Source of the DNA: Buchnera aphidicola str. Ua (Uroleucon ambrosiae)
Lineage (GTDB): Bacteria; Pseudomonadota; Gammaproteobacteria; Enterobacterales; Enterobacteriaceae
DNA length: 64,000 nt
Direction: 5' to 3'
Assembly: GCF_000225465.1 (NCBI RefSeq)
Contig: NC_017259.1
Span: forward strand, 62,001 to 126,000
Position numbers and translations under genes: made by a program. The notes beneath the pieces are model-generated. The model ran no database searches. It saw only the letters and a program-made list of their open reading frames with translations, and had not been told where the DNA came from. Of this stretch, positions 43,591 to 53,673 are shown one piece after another (within the stretch, counting starts at the first letter, position 1; each line of letters starts with the position of its first letter).

Positions 43591-44180
43591 TGAATATAGT
43601 TATCATAGATACAGGATGTGCAAATTTAACTTCAATACAAGTAGCAATTAAACATTTAGGTTATAATTCTATAATTACTGACAATCCTTCTATTATTTTG
43701 AAAGCTAAAAAAATTTTTTTACCTGGAGTCGGTACAGCTGCTGCGGTTATGAAGGTTTTACAGAAAAAAAATATAATTAATATTATTAAAGAACTAAAAC
43801 AAAACGTTTTGGGTATATGTCTTGGAATGCAACTTTTTTTTAATTTTAGTGAAGAATCTAATGGTATCAAAACACTTGGTGTTATGAAATATCCTGTGCT
43901 ACGTTTAAAAGACACTAATCTATCGTTGCCTCATATTGGATGGAATCAAATTAAATTTCAAATAGCACATCCTTTGTTTAAAAATATACCAAATTATTCA
44001 AGATTTTATTTTGTTCATAGTTATATAGTTCCAATTAATGAATATACATTATCTACAACTACTTACGGTATTAATTTTAGTTCAATTATACAAAAAAATA
44101 ATTTTTTTGGTGTTCAATTTCATCCAGAAAAATCTGGAAATATAGGATCTCAATTATTAAAAAATTTTTTGGAGATATAA
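43590..44180 (+). CDS. hisH: Imidazole glycerol phosphate synthase glutaminase subunit HisH
   Basis: This class I glutamine amidotransferase supplies ammonia to HisF. It is 196 aa, as in E. coli. The catalytic Cys is C77 in [10 protein letters not shown]; the His-x-Glu of the triad is in [10 protein letters not shown] near residue 178. The start overlaps the hisB stop (TAATG). Confidence 0.97.
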   Translation: MNIVIIDTGCANLTSIQVAIKHLGYNSIITDNPSIILKAKKIFLPGVGTAAAVMKVLQKKNIINIIKELKQNVLGICLGMQLFFNFSEESNGIKTLGVMKYPVLRLKDTNLSLPHIGWNQIKFQIAHPLFKNIPNYSRFYFVHSYIVPINEYTLSTTTYGINFSSIIQKNNFFGVQFHPEKSGNIGSQLLKNFLEI

Positions 44181-44184
44181 TTTA

Positions 44185-44925
44185 ATGATTATTCCTGCAT
44201 TTGATTTAATTAATAATCAAATAGTACGTTTATATCAAGGAGATTATCTAAATCAAAAAAAATATAATATTCATTTGATTAGTTATTTAGAAGAATATAA
44301 ACACAAAGGAGTAAAAATTGTTCATTTAGTAGATTTAGATGGAGCTAAAAATAAAAAAAATAGACAAATAGAATTTTTTAATAATATTTTATCTTCTACC
44401 GATATATCTATGCAAATAGGAGGAGGAATTAGAACTAAAAAAGATATCAATGAATTGCTTAAATTAGGAGTAACAAGAGTTGTAATTGGTTCTTCTATTA
44501 TAGAAAATAAACAAAAAATAAAAGAATGGTTAAAAATATATGGTTCAGATTCAATTGTTTTAGCATTAGATATACGTATTAATAATAAAGATAATAAAGA
44601 AATATATATTAATGGTTGGACAAAAAAAACTAAATATGTTTTAGAAGACATTATTGAATATTTTTTACCTAGTGGATTGAAACATGTATTATGTACAGAT
44701 ATATCGAAAGATGGAACACTATTAGGTCCCAATATTCAATTATATAAAGATATTACTAATTCTTTTCAAACAATTGAATTTCAAGCATCTGGAGGTGTTT
44801 CAAAATTAGCAGATATTATTGCATTAAGAAAAACCGGTGTTAAAAGTGTTATTATTGGTAGAAGTTTATTAGAAAGGAAATTTACAATTGAAGAGGCTTT
44901 AAAATGTTGGCAAAACGAATCATAG
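44185..44925 (+). CDS. hisA: Phosphoribosylformimino-AICAR ribotide isomerase HisA
   Basis: This beta/alpha-barrel isomerase is 246 aa (E. coli 245). The catalytic Asp are D7 (PAFDLI) and the one in LALDIR near residue 129. The twin phosphate-binding loops are QIGGGIR and QASGGVS. It starts 4 bases after hisH and overlaps hisF by 22 bases. Confidence 0.97.
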   Translation: MIIPAFDLINNQIVRLYQGDYLNQKKYNIHLISYLEEYKHKGVKIVHLVDLDGAKNKKNRQIEFFNNILSSTDISMQIGGGIRTKKDINELLKLGVTRVVIGSSIIENKQKIKEWLKIYGSDSIVLALDIRINNKDNKEIYINGWTKKTKYVLEDIIEYFLPSGLKHVLCTDISKDGTLLGPNIQLYKDITNSFQTIEFQASGGVSKLADIIALRKTGVKSVIIGRSLLERKFTIEEALKCWQNES

Positions 44926-45680
44926 CATGTCTTGATGTTAGCAATGGTGTAGTAGTAAAAGGAATTAAGTTTAAAAATCATCAAATTGTAGGTGATATTA
45001 TACCGTTAGCTAAGCGTTATGCAAACGAAGGTATAGATGAGTTGGTTTTTTATGACATAACTGCATCAACAAAAAATAAATTAGTTAGTCATGATTGGAT
45101 TAAAAAAATTGCACAAGTAATTAATATTCCCTTTTGTGTAGCTGGTGGAATTAAAAGTATAAAAGATGCTCAAGATATTTTATCTAGTGGTGCAGATAAA
45201 ATATCCATTAATTCTGCTGCATTGATTAATCCTCATTTAATAACTGAAATTTCCAATCAGTTTGGAGTCCAGTGTACAGTAGTTGGAATTGATTCTTTAT
45301 TTGATCAAAAAAAAAATTGTTATATGGTGCAACAATATACAGGCGATGTCAGTCAAACTTATCAAACTATTTGGAAAACCAGTGATTGGGTAAAAAAAGT
45401 ACAAGAACAAGGTGCTGGTGAAATTGTATTAAATGTAATGAATCAAGATGGATTGCAAACGGGTTATGATATTATTCATCTCAAAAAAATTAGAAAAATA
45501 TGTAAAGTACCATTGATTGCATCAGGAGGAGCTGGAACTTTAGAACATTTTTATGATGCTTTATATCATTCTAATGTAGATGGTGTTTTAGCTGCATCGG
45601 TTTTTCATAAGAAAATAATAGATATTAAAATTTTAAAAAGTTTTTTAATAAACAAAGGTATAGAAATTAGAGAATGTTAA
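44904..45680 (+). CDS. hisF: Imidazole glycerol phosphate synthase cyclase subunit HisF
   Basis: This barrel cyclase produces imidazole glycerol phosphate and AICAR. It is 258 aa, equal to E. coli. Catalytic residues are D11 (ACLDV) and D130 (VVGIDS); phosphate loops are VAGGIKS and ASGGAGT. It overlaps both hisA (22 bases) and hisI (7 bases). Confidence 0.98.
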   Translation: MLAKRIIACLDVSNGVVVKGIKFKNHQIVGDIIPLAKRYANEGIDELVFYDITASTKNKLVSHDWIKKIAQVINIPFCVAGGIKSIKDAQDILSSGADKISINSAALINPHLITEISNQFGVQCTVVGIDSLFDQKKNCYMVQQYTGDVSQTYQTIWKTSDWVKKVQEQGAGEIVLNVMNQDGLQTGYDIIHLKKIRKICKVPLIASGGAGTLEHFYDALYHSNVDGVLAASVFHKKIIDIKILKSFLINKGIEIREC

Positions 45681-46294
45681 AAAAATATGATTTATCTAAG
45701 ATAAATTGGATTAAAACTAATGGAATGATTCCTGCAATTATACAACATTATTATTCAAAAGAAATTTTAATGCATGGATATATGAATAAAGAAGCTTTAT
45801 TAAAAACTAAAAAAGAAGGTTTAGTAACATTTTATTCCCGTACTAAAAAATGTTTATGGACTAAAGGTCACACATCTGGTAATTATCTTAAAGTCATGGA
45901 AATTAGCACAGATTGTGATTATGACACGTTATTAATTTTAGTATCATCTATAGGAGAAACATGTCATTTAAATAATAAAAGTTGTTTTTCTGTAAGAAAA
46001 TATGATATAGATTTTTTATTTGATTTAGAAGAGCTTATAGAAGATAAAAAAAATAATTATATTAATAATTCATATACGTCTTATTTATATCAATCTGGTA
46101 TATATCGTATAGCTCAAAAAGTAGGTGAAGAAGCTATAGAAACAATATTATCTGCTATGAAAAAAGATAAAAATGAATTAATTAATGAATCTTCAGATTT
46201 AATTTATCATCTCATTGTATTATTACATAATCAAGATTTAAATTTAACCACAGTGATTGAAAATTTAAAAAAAAGAAATAAAAAAATAATATAA
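45674..46294 (+). CDS. hisI: Bifunctional phosphoribosyl-AMP cyclohydrolase / phosphoribosyl-ATP pyrophosphatase
   Basis: The N-terminal cyclohydrolase has [16 protein letters not shown] and the metal-binding [10 protein letters not shown] and ETCH cysteines. The C-terminal pyrophosphatase has [18 protein letters not shown] and [12 protein letters not shown]. It is 206 aa (E. coli 203). It is the last his gene; all ten activities are therefore encoded in one uninterrupted operon. Confidence 0.97.
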   Translation: MLKKYDLSKINWIKTNGMIPAIIQHYYSKEILMHGYMNKEALLKTKKEGLVTFYSRTKKCLWTKGHTSGNYLKVMEISTDCDYDTLLILVSSIGETCHLNNKSCFSVRKYDIDFLFDLEELIEDKKNNYINNSYTSYLYQSGIYRIAQKVGEEAIETILSAMKKDKNELINESSDLIYHLIVLLHNQDLNLTTVIENLKKRNKKII

Positions 46295-46460
46295 TTATCA
46301 AAAATATAAAATAACTTCAAATAAAAAGCTATAATATAATATCTTTAAAATAATTTTATAATCAATATTATTATTGTCATTTGTATATAAGAATGAGTAA
46401 AAATTATTATATTATATAATAATTATTATACACTATTGATTTTTAAATTTCGGAGAAATA

Positions 46461-47867
46461 ATGTCAAAACAACAAATTGGTGTTATAGGAATGGCGGTAA
46501 TGGGTAAAAATTTAGCTTTAAATATTGCAAGCAAAAATTATACTGTATCTATATTTAATAGAACTCATAGTACTACTCAAGAAGTAATTAAAAAACATCA
46601 GAATAATAATCTTTTTCCATATTATTCTATTAAAGATTTTGTGAACTCACTTATAAAACCTAGATGTATTATACTTATGGTCAAATCTGGAAAAGCAACT
46701 GATGAAACTATTAAATCAATAATGCCTTATTTAGAAAAAGAAGATATTTTAATTGATGCAGGTAACACTTTTTATAAAGATACTATTAGAAGAAATGATG
46801 AATTATCTGAATATTCAATTAATTTTATTGGTATGGGTATATCTGGGGGAGAATTAGGAGCATTAAAAGGTCCTTCTATTATGCCTGGCGGTCAAAAAAA
46901 AGCATATCAACTTGTTCATCCTATGTTAAAAAAAATATCAGCAAAGTTTCAAGGTGAATCTTGTTTAAGCTATATTGGACCAGATGGAGCCGGTCATTAT
47001 GTTAAAATGATACATAATGGAATTGAATATGGAGACATGCAATTAATTTCAGAATCTTATCATTTGTTAAAGAATATATTATTTCTCAATAATGAAGAAT
47101 TATCAAAAATATTTTCTGAATGGAATAAAACTGAATTAAATAGTTATTTAATTGAAATTACAAAAGATATTTTTCTTAAAAAAGATCAAAACAATAATTA
47201 TTTGATAGACATGATTTTAGATCAAGCAAAAGATAAAGGAACTGGAAAATGGATTAGTCAAAATGCTTTAGAACTTCGTGAACCTCTTTCATTAATTACT
47301 GCATCTGTTTTTGAACGTTATTTATCTTCTTTAAAAAAACAACGTATAATTGCATCAAAAATCTTAACAGGACCTAGAATTAAACATTTAATTCAAGATA
47401 AAAATGGTTTTATTGAAGAAATTAGACGTGCTTTATATTTAGGAAAAATTATTTCTTATGCTCAAGGTTTTTCACAATTAAGTGCTGCTTCAAAAAAATA
47501 TAATTGGAATTTACAATATTCTAAAATAGCTAAGATTTTTCGAGCTGGATGTATTATTCGAGCTGAATTTTTACAAAAAATTGCTGAAGAATATTCTAAG
47601 AATCAAAATACTGTTAACTTATTATTAACGTCTTATTTTTCAAAAATAGCTAATGAATATGAAAGTTCATTACGTCAAATTGTAATTTATGCAATAAAAT
47701 ATGGCATTTCTATTCCAGCTTTTTCTGCAGCAATATCTTACTATGATAGTTATAGATCATTAAATTTACCTGCTAATTTAATTCAAGCACAAAGAGATTA
47801 TTTTGGATCACATACTTATCAAAGAATTGATAAGTTAGGTGATTTTCATACTAATTGGTCAATCTAA
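46461..47867 (+). CDS. gnd: 6-phosphogluconate dehydrogenase (decarboxylating)
   Basis: This oxidative pentose-phosphate enzyme makes ribulose 5-phosphate and NADPH; ribulose 5-phosphate also feeds RibB. It is 468 aa, equal to E. coli. The NADP fold motif is [12 protein letters not shown]; the active site has [16 protein letters not shown] and [19 protein letters not shown]. It follows the his operon, as in E. coli, after a 166-base spacer. Confidence 0.98.
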   Translation: MSKQQIGVIGMAVMGKNLALNIASKNYTVSIFNRTHSTTQEVIKKHQNNNLFPYYSIKDFVNSLIKPRCIILMVKSGKATDETIKSIMPYLEKEDILIDAGNTFYKDTIRRNDELSEYSINFIGMGISGGELGALKGPSIMPGGQKKAYQLVHPMLKKISAKFQGESCLSYIGPDGAGHYVKMIHNGIEYGDMQLISESYHLLKNILFLNNEELSKIFSEWNKTELNSYLIEITKDIFLKKDQNNNYLIDMILDQAKDKGTGKWISQNALELREPLSLITASVFERYLSSLKKQRIIASKILTGPRIKHLIQDKNGFIEEIRRALYLGKIISYAQGFSQLSAASKKYNWNLQYSKIAKIFRAGCIIRAEFLQKIAEEYSKNQNTVNLLLTSYFSKIANEYESSLRQIVIYAIKYGISIPAFSAAISYYDSYRSLNLPANLIQAQRDYFGSHTYQRIDKLGDFHTNWSI

Positions 47868-47960
47868 TATTAAGATAAAAAAAGTTAAAATATATTACTA
47901 TTGCTCATCTTATAAAAATATTATTTATTTTATAATTTAAATTTTATGATTAGAATAAAA

Positions 47961-47993
47961 ATAGCAGAAGATATAAAAATATCTCTCTGCTAT
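47961..47993 (+). terminator. Hairpin downstream of gnd
   Basis: A 14-bp stem with one bulged base (ATAGCAGAAGATAT pairing with ATATCT-C-TCTGCTAT) and an AAAA loop lies 93 bases after gnd. The downstream bases are T-rich but interrupted (TAGATCTTATTT), so it is a weaker terminator candidate. Confidence 0.55.
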
Positions 47994-48071
47994 TAGATCT
48001 TATTTATAATTTAAAAATTTTATTTTATAATAATTGCAAACAAATCCATTATTTATTTAGTAAGGTTTAAA

Positions 48072-48653
48072 ATGCGTTTATGTGATAAAGATATTGAAGA
48101 ATGGTTAAAAAGAAAAGACTTAATTATTGATCCGTATCCTGAAAAAAAACTTATTCATGGTATTACAGTTGATATACATCTTGGCAACACATTTCGTTTT
48201 TTTCATGAACATACTAGATCATTTTTTGATTTAAGTGATTCAAAAATTAACAGAGAATTAGCGCTAAAAGAGATTATGAGTGATGAAATAGTTTTTTCTA
48301 AAGAGAAACCATTTTTTTTACAACCGGGATCTTTAGTATTGTTTTCAACTTTTGAAAATATTACAATTCCAAATAATTTAGTAGGTTGGCTAGATGGTCG
48401 TTCTTCTTTAGCTCGTCTTGGATTAATGGTTCATGCTACTGCTCATCGTATTGATCCAGGTTGGAAAGGTAATATTGTTTTAGAAATTTTTAATGCAGGA
48501 AAGTTAACTTTAGTTTTACGTCCTAAAATAAAAATTGCAACATTAAGTTTTGAAGTATTATCTCAACCAGTTTTACGTCCTTATAATTTAAGACAAGAAG
48601 CTAAATATAATAATCAAAATGGAGTGATACCAAGTCGTATTCATAAAGAATAA
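48072..48653 (+). CDS. dcd: dCTP deaminase
   Basis: This enzyme deaminates dCTP to dUTP, the main source of dTMP precursors in enterics. It is 193 aa, equal to E. coli. Motifs: MRLCDKDIEEWL, GRSSLARLGLMVHATAHRIDPGWKG with the catalytic Glu further on (IVLEIFN). No ribosome-binding site is obvious apart from TAAGG 8 bases upstream. Confidence 0.97.
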   Translation: MRLCDKDIEEWLKRKDLIIDPYPEKKLIHGITVDIHLGNTFRFFHEHTRSFFDLSDSKINRELALKEIMSDEIVFSKEKPFFLQPGSLVLFSTFENITIPNNLVGWLDGRSSLARLGLMVHATAHRIDPGWKGNIVLEIFNAGKLTLVLRPKIKIATLSFEVLSQPVLRPYNLRQEAKYNNQNGVIPSRIHKE

Positions 48654-48763
48654 TTTTTTAAAAGTTTTTAGTATTTTCTAAAAAAAACTATTTATTTAGT
48701 ATCAGAATAGTTTATGATTAATATTATTGTTTATAATATACATTTATTAAAAAATATAATTTT

Positions 48764-50407
48764 ATGTCAAATATATTAAGAAAAATTTTAGTGACATGTG
48801 CGTTACCTTATGCAAATGGTTCAATTCATATAGGTCATATGTTAGAACATATTCAGGCAGATATTTGGGTACGTTATCAAAGAATGTGTGGAAATGAAGT
48901 ATGGTTTGTTTCAGCTGATGATGCACATGGTACAGCGATCATGCTAAAATCTCAAGATTTAAAAATCTCTTCACATGCATTAATTAAAAATATAAGAAAA
49001 GAACATAAAATAGATTTTTTAAATTTTAACATTTCGCATGATAATTATTATTCTACACATAGCTTAGAAAATTTATATTTATTAAGAAATATATTTAAAT
49101 CTTTAAATCAGAAAGGGCTAATTCAAGAAAAAAATATTTCTCAATTTTATGATAATATAAAAAACATTTTTCTTCCTGATAGATTTATAAAAGGTACTTG
49201 TCCAATTTGTTATGCAAAAAATCAATATGGAGATTTTTGTGAAATATGTAGTGCAATATATGAACCTATAGATTTGATTGATCCTATATCTGTTATATCA
49301 GGGACACAGCCTATTTTAAAAAATACAAAAAATTTATATTTTAATTTACCTATTTTTAGTAAAATGTTAAAAAATTGGATTAATTCTGGAGTTTTAGATA
49401 ATGTAGTAATTAAAAAAACGGAAGAATGGTTTAAAATAGGTTTAAAATCATGGTGTATTTCTCGTGATGCACCTTATTTTGGATTTAAAATACCTAATTA
49501 TCAAAACAAATATTTTTATGTTTGGCTAGATGCTCCAATTGGTTATATAAGTGCATTTAAAAATTTATGTTTTAAAAATAAATATTTAAATTTTAATGAT
49601 TTATGGGATAAAAAATCTAATTATGAATTATATCATTTTATTGGAAAAGATATTATTTATTTTCATACTTTATTTTGGCCCGCAATATTAGAAGCATCTT
49701 CTTTTAGAAAACCTAATAAAATTTTCGTTCATGGTTATCTTACTATGAATGGTTTAAAATTATCAAAATCAAAAGGTGCTGTAATTAAAGCTAGTAATTG
49801 GATTCAGTGTTTTGATTCAGATAGTTTACGTTATTATTATGCAAGTAAGTTATCTAATAAAATTGATGATATCGAAATGAATTTAGAAGATTTTGTTCAG
49901 AAAATAAATAGCGATATTGTAAATAAATTAGTAAATTTAGCATCAAGAAATGCTAGTTTTATTAATAAATATTTTAATGGATATTTATCTGATGAACTAA
50001 ATGATGTTCAATTGTATAATTATTTTGTTAATTCTAGTATAGATATTAAGAAATTTTTTGAAAATCGTCAATTTAGTTTTGTAGTAAAAGAATCTATGAG
50101 ATTATTAGATATAGCTAATCAATATATTAATAACAAGAAACCATGGAAAATGATTATTAATAAAAATAATCTGATTGAATTACAAAAAATATGTACAATA
50201 GGTATTAATTTTTTTAGAATTGTTATGATTTTTTTAAAACCTATTCTTCCTGATTTATCATATAAAACAGAATTATTTTTAGCAATAGAATTAAATTGGA
50301 AAAATATAAACAGTCCACTTTTATCACATAAAATAAATAAGTTTTCATTATTATATACAAGAATTAAGTTTGAACAAATTAATAAACTAATGAATTTATG
50401 CAAATGA
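48764..50407 (+). CDS. metG: Methionyl-tRNA synthetase (without C-terminal tRNA-binding domain)
   Basis: This class I synthetase charges tRNA-Met. The HIGH motif is HIGH in YANGSIHIGHML. The zinc knuckle cysteines are in GTCPICYAKNQYGDFCEICS and KMSKS reads KLSKSKG. The length is 547 aa against 677 in E. coli; the missing part is the C-terminal OB-fold dimerisation/tRNA-binding module. The truncated E. coli enzyme of about this size is an active monomer, so function is expected to remain. It is convergent with tilS, 27 bases apart. Confidence 0.97.
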   Translation: MSNILRKILVTCALPYANGSIHIGHMLEHIQADIWVRYQRMCGNEVWFVSADDAHGTAIMLKSQDLKISSHALIKNIRKEHKIDFLNFNISHDNYYSTHSLENLYLLRNIFKSLNQKGLIQEKNISQFYDNIKNIFLPDRFIKGTCPICYAKNQYGDFCEICSAIYEPIDLIDPISVISGTQPILKNTKNLYFNLPIFSKMLKNWINSGVLDNVVIKKTEEWFKIGLKSWCISRDAPYFGFKIPNYQNKYFYVWLDAPIGYISAFKNLCFKNKYLNFNDLWDKKSNYELYHFIGKDIIYFHTLFWPAILEASSFRKPNKIFVHGYLTMNGLKLSKSKGAVIKASNWIQCFDSDSLRYYYASKLSNKIDDIEMNLEDFVQKINSDIVNKLVNLASRNASFINKYFNGYLSDELNDVQLYNYFVNSSIDIKKFFENRQFSFVVKESMRLLDIANQYINNKKPWKMIINKNNLIELQKICTIGINFFRIVMIFLKPILPDLSYKTELFLAIELNWKNINSPLLSHKINKFSLLYTRIKFEQINKLMNLCK

Positions 50408-50434
50408 ATAATATTATTATTGAAAATATTTTTT

Positions 50435-51754
50435 TTAAAAAAAAGAAAATAAATAATTATTAGGTAATTTAACATGATTATTCCAAGATAGCATCCAATC
50501 ATCTCGATATGTCATATTACAATTAACAATAAATATTCCTAAAGCAGCAATAAAAATATTATTATAAAATAAAAGTGGAATTTGGTTTCTTAACCATGGT
50601 GGAATATTGTTTTCTTGCCAAATTTTTTTGATTTGTCTTTTTTTATGTCGTCCTAAAATAAAAATTTTACCTTCATATTGAAAACGAATATTAATTAATT
50701 CGTTTTTGTGAGGTGCAGGTAATTTGTTTCCATATTTATTTTTTTCTAAATATCCTAAATTATTTGGAAGTTTTAGTTTTATATTATGATTATGCCAAAA
50801 TAATATAGTATTTTGAACACTTGGTTGAATTTTTAAAAAATATAAAGTTTCTTTATATCTTCTAATTTCATTTTTTTTTAAAACTATTCTAGGATTAGCG
50901 TCTTGTCGACTGAAAATTATTTGATCATAAATATATTGAATACTTTTGTATGAAGGCAGTTTTATTTTTTTTAATGAAAGCCAATATCTAATTAAAGCTG
51001 TACACATATCTTTTTGCATATTTTTAAATGTTTTAATATTTAGACAGTCATTAAATATGATTAAATTATAAATTTTTTTATGAAGAAAATAATTTAGTAG
51101 TTTAGTTTCTTTTTGACATATATTTATAGTACGTAAGCAGTTTTGTATAAAATAAGGCCATTTTTTTTCTAAGATAGGCATAACATTATGACGTATAAAA
51201 TTACGATCATAATGAATTTGAAGATTACTAATATCTTCTATCCATTTTAATTGATGCTTTTTAGCCCATAGTTCTAATTCTTTTTTTGTTATATTTAAAA
51301 AAGGACGAATAATTATATTGTTACCAAGCGAGGTTTGAAAAGACATACATGATAATCCAGTGGGACCGCTACCTCTTTTTAAAGATAAAATAAATGTTTC
51401 ACATTGATCATTAATATGATGACCAGTAAGTAATATTTCATTTTTCAATAAATTTTTATAAAAAATATTATATCTTTGTATACGTAATCTTTCTTCAAGA
51501 TTATTCATGTTTTTGTGAGGTTGAAGATATTCAATAATTAATGGTATTTGATTTTTAACACAAATTTTTTGACAATGTTCTGTCCATTGTTGTGAAAGTG
51601 AGTGAATATTATGATTAATATGAATAGCGCGTATTTGAATATTATTTTTTTTTATTTTTAGTAATTGATAAAGAAGAACTGTGGAATCTAATCCGCCACT
51701 ATAAGCAATTAAAAAAGATTTATTTTGATAGTTTTTAATAATTTTATCAATCAA
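50435..51754 (-). CDS. tilS: tRNA(Ile)-lysidine synthase
   Basis: TilS converts the wobble C of the tRNA-Ile CAU anticodon to lysidine. The PP-loop AYSGGLDSTVLL is near the N-terminus, followed by HINHNIH and GHHINDQCETF. The C-terminal TilS domain is recognisable (RHKKRQIKKIWQENNIPPWLR). The open frame extends upstream into the tRNA-Val gene, so the only ATG (51823) cannot be right. The best start is the TTG at 51752-51754 (AGGA upstream, about 439 aa against 432 in E. coli). ATT at 51787, the first base of which is the tRNA discriminator, is another possibility. Confidence 0.9.
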   Translation of the reverse strand: MIDKIIKNYQNKSFLIAYSGGLDSTVLLYQLLKIKKNNIQIRAIHINHNIHSLSQQWTEHCQKICVKNQIPLIIEYLQPHKNMNNLEERLRIQRYNIFYKNLLKNEILLTGHHINDQCETFILSLKRGSGPTGLSCMSFQTSLGNNIIIRPFLNITKKELELWAKKHQLKWIEDISNLQIHYDRNFIRHNVMPILEKKWPYFIQNCLRTINICQKETKLLNYFLHKKIYNLIIFNDCLNIKTFKNMQKDMCTALIRYWLSLKKIKLPSYKSIQYIYDQIIFSRQDANPRIVLKKNEIRRYKETLYFLKIQPSVQNTILFWHNHNIKLKLPNNLGYLEKNKYGNKLPAPHKNELINIRFQYEGKIFILGRHKKRQIKKIWQENNIPPWLRNQIPLLFYNNIFIAALGIFIVNCNMTYRDDWMLSWNNHVKLPNNYLFSFF

Positions 51755-51786
51755 ATTTATATTTATTCCTATTTTTAAATTTTTAA

Positions 51787-51860
51787 TACGTTCGAGTGGA
51801 CTTGAACCACTAACTTCTACCATGTCATGGTAGCGCTCTAACCAATTGAGCTACGAACGT
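51787..51860 (-). tRNA. tRNA-Val (anticodon GAC)
   Basis: This is a 74-base cloverleaf: acceptor ACGTTCG / CGAACGT, anticodon stem CTACC/GGTAG with loop ATGACAT (anticodon GAC), and T loop GGTTCAAGTCC. The discriminator is A; CCA is not encoded. It reads straight into tilS 33 bases downstream, so both may share a transcript. Confidence 0.96.
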
Positions 51861-51892
51861 AAAATATTTTTTATAAAAACTTATAATTTAAA

Positions 51893-51922
51893 ATTATACA
51901 TTATTACTATAATAATATACAA
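51893..51922 (-). promoter_or_regulatory. Candidate promoter of tRNA-Val(GAC)-tilS
   Basis: On the minus strand a perfect TATAAT (51893-51898) lies about 33 bases before the tRNA. TTGTAT at 51917-51922 gives an 18-base spacer but matches the -35 consensus only partly. Confidence 0.4.
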
Positions 51923-51997
51923 ATATTTTTTAACAGTCTGTAAATTTTTAATATAAAATATTATTATATTTTTTAAAAATTTTTAAAAGGAAATATT

Positions 51998-52612
51998 ATG
52001 TTTACAGGTATTGTACATGGAATCGCGACTATCGTATTTATAGAAAAGAAAAAAAATATTTATACCTTTACTGTTGAACTTTCATCTTTTTTATCTAAAA
52101 ATTTAAAGGTAGGTGATTCAATTGCATATAATGGATGTTGTGTAACTATTCAAAATATAAATAATTCTTATTTTATATGCGATGTTATTAAAGAAACATT
52201 GAAAATTACTAATTTAGGCATGCTTTCTATTGGAGATAATATTAATGTAGAAAGATCAGTAAAATATGGTGATGAAATTGGCGGTCATATAATATCAGGT
52301 CATATCATAACTACCGCTAAAATTTCAAATATACTTCATGTAAATAATAGTTATGTTATATGGCTTCAATTAAAAAATAATAAATTAATAAAATATCTTT
52401 TTTATAAAGGATTTATTTGTGTTGATGGAATTAGTTTAACTATTGGCAAGATTACTCAAAATGAATTTTGTATAAATATTATCCCGCATACTTTATTTGT
52501 TACAACAATAGGAAGCAAAAAAATTAATGATATTATGAATATTGAAATTGATTTTTATACTCAGACAATTGTAGATACAACAGAACGTTTACTCAAAAAA
52601 GATTTTCAATAA
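51998..52612 (+). CDS. ribE: Riboflavin synthase (alpha subunit)
   Basis: This enzyme dismutates two lumazine molecules into riboflavin. It is 204 aa (E. coli RibE/RibC 213). It has the tandem lumazine-binding barrels, each starting with an MFTGIV-like or [12 protein letters not shown] motif; NGCCVTI in barrel 1 is mirrored by DGISLTI in barrel 2. AAAGGAAA precedes the ATG. No FMN riboswitch was seen upstream. Confidence 0.96.
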   Translation: MFTGIVHGIATIVFIEKKKNIYTFTVELSSFLSKNLKVGDSIAYNGCCVTIQNINNSYFICDVIKETLKITNLGMLSIGDNINVERSVKYGDEIGGHIISGHIITTAKISNILHVNNSYVIWLQLKNNKLIKYLFYKGFICVDGISLTIGKITQNEFCINIIPHTLFVTTIGSKKINDIMNIEIDFYTQTIVDTTERLLKKDFQ

Positions 52613-53026
52613 ATTATTTTTTGTGAGGTTATTAAATAGATTTAATCTATATCAATTTTTAAGAGTCATAATCAATATATATTTTATAAATTAATTGAAT
52701 TATAAACTACGTGTATTAAACATAATCATGCTTTGATATAATGAAACTTATACATGCTTATTACTATAATTTATTATATTATTTTTTATGTATTGATAAA
52801 TTTATATCAATAGTCTATATATTATATGTTATTCACGACAACAAAACAATTATTTAAAATTTTTAAACAGTTATTGTATTTAGTAAATTTAATAATTTAT
52901 ACTGTTAATTATACAATTTAATAATTAATAATATTAAAAAATTAAAGAAAATATTATAAATAATTTATATGTTGATAAAATTAAACAATATTTTGTCTTA
53001 AGTTAATTTTCAAAAATAATATTATT
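52613..53026. other. 414-base gap between ribE and nth without a recognised gene
   Basis: The sequence is A+T-rich with scattered stops in all frames and no RNA gene recognised. In E. coli the rsxABCDGE electron-transport genes lie immediately before nth. None is present here, so this gap probably marks their deletion. TTGATATAATG-like words near 52734-52744 could be promoter elements for nth. Confidence 0.6.
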
Positions 53027-53653
53027 ATGAATAAAGAAAAACGTTATAAAATTTTATCATTATTTTTCATGAAATATCCTGAACCGAAGACAGATCTGGT
53101 CTTTACTTCTGATTTTGAATTATTATTATCCGTTATGTTATCTGCACAATCTACTGATTTGATGGTAAATAAAATTACTAAAAAATTATTTCAAATAGCT
53201 AATACTCCTGAAAAAATTTTATTACTAGGAACAAAAGGTCTTAAACATTATATTAAAGGTATTGGATTATATAATATTAAATCATCAAATATTATTGAAA
53301 CTGCTTTTTTATTGTTAACTAAATATAATGGCAATATTCCAAATAATCGTATTGAATTAGAATCTTTACCTGGTGTTGGAAGAAAAACTGCTAACATTAT
53401 TTTGAATATATTATTTAAAAAAAAAACTATTGCTGTCGATACACATGTGTTTCGAGTATCAAATCGTACTAATTTTGCTACAGGTAAAAATGTCAAAGTA
53501 GTTGAAAAAAAATTAATTAAAGTTGTACCGAATGTTTTTAAGTTGTTTGTCCATAGCTGGTTTGTTTGGCATGGAAAACATATTTGTACTGCACGAAAAA
53601 TTAAATGTCATATATGTTTAATCTTTGAATTATGTGAATTTAAAAATAAATAA
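53027..53653 (+). CDS. nth: Endonuclease III
   Basis: This is a bifunctional DNA glycosylase/AP lyase for oxidised pyrimidines. It is 208 aa (E. coli 211). The helix-hairpin-helix ends LPGVGRKTAN with catalytic K120; D138 is in AVDTHVFR. The [4Fe-4S] cluster cysteines C187, C194, C197 and C203 keep the C-x6-C-x2-C-x5-C spacing. It is intact, one of few base-excision repair genes expected in such a genome. Confidence 0.97.
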   Translation: MNKEKRYKILSLFFMKYPEPKTDLVFTSDFELLLSVMLSAQSTDLMVNKITKKLFQIANTPEKILLLGTKGLKHYIKGIGLYNIKSSNIIETAFLLLTKYNGNIPNNRIELESLPGVGRKTANIILNILFKKKTIAVDTHVFRVSNRTNFATGKNVKVVEKKLIKVVPNVFKLFVHSWFVWHGKHICTARKIKCHICLIFELCEFKNK

Positions 53654-53673
53654 TATATTTTATGGATATACAC

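Noticed and set aside
44322-44732. A 136-codon minus-strand open frame opposite hisA
   Set aside because: hisA explains the region fully; the reverse frame is a by-product of its codon use.
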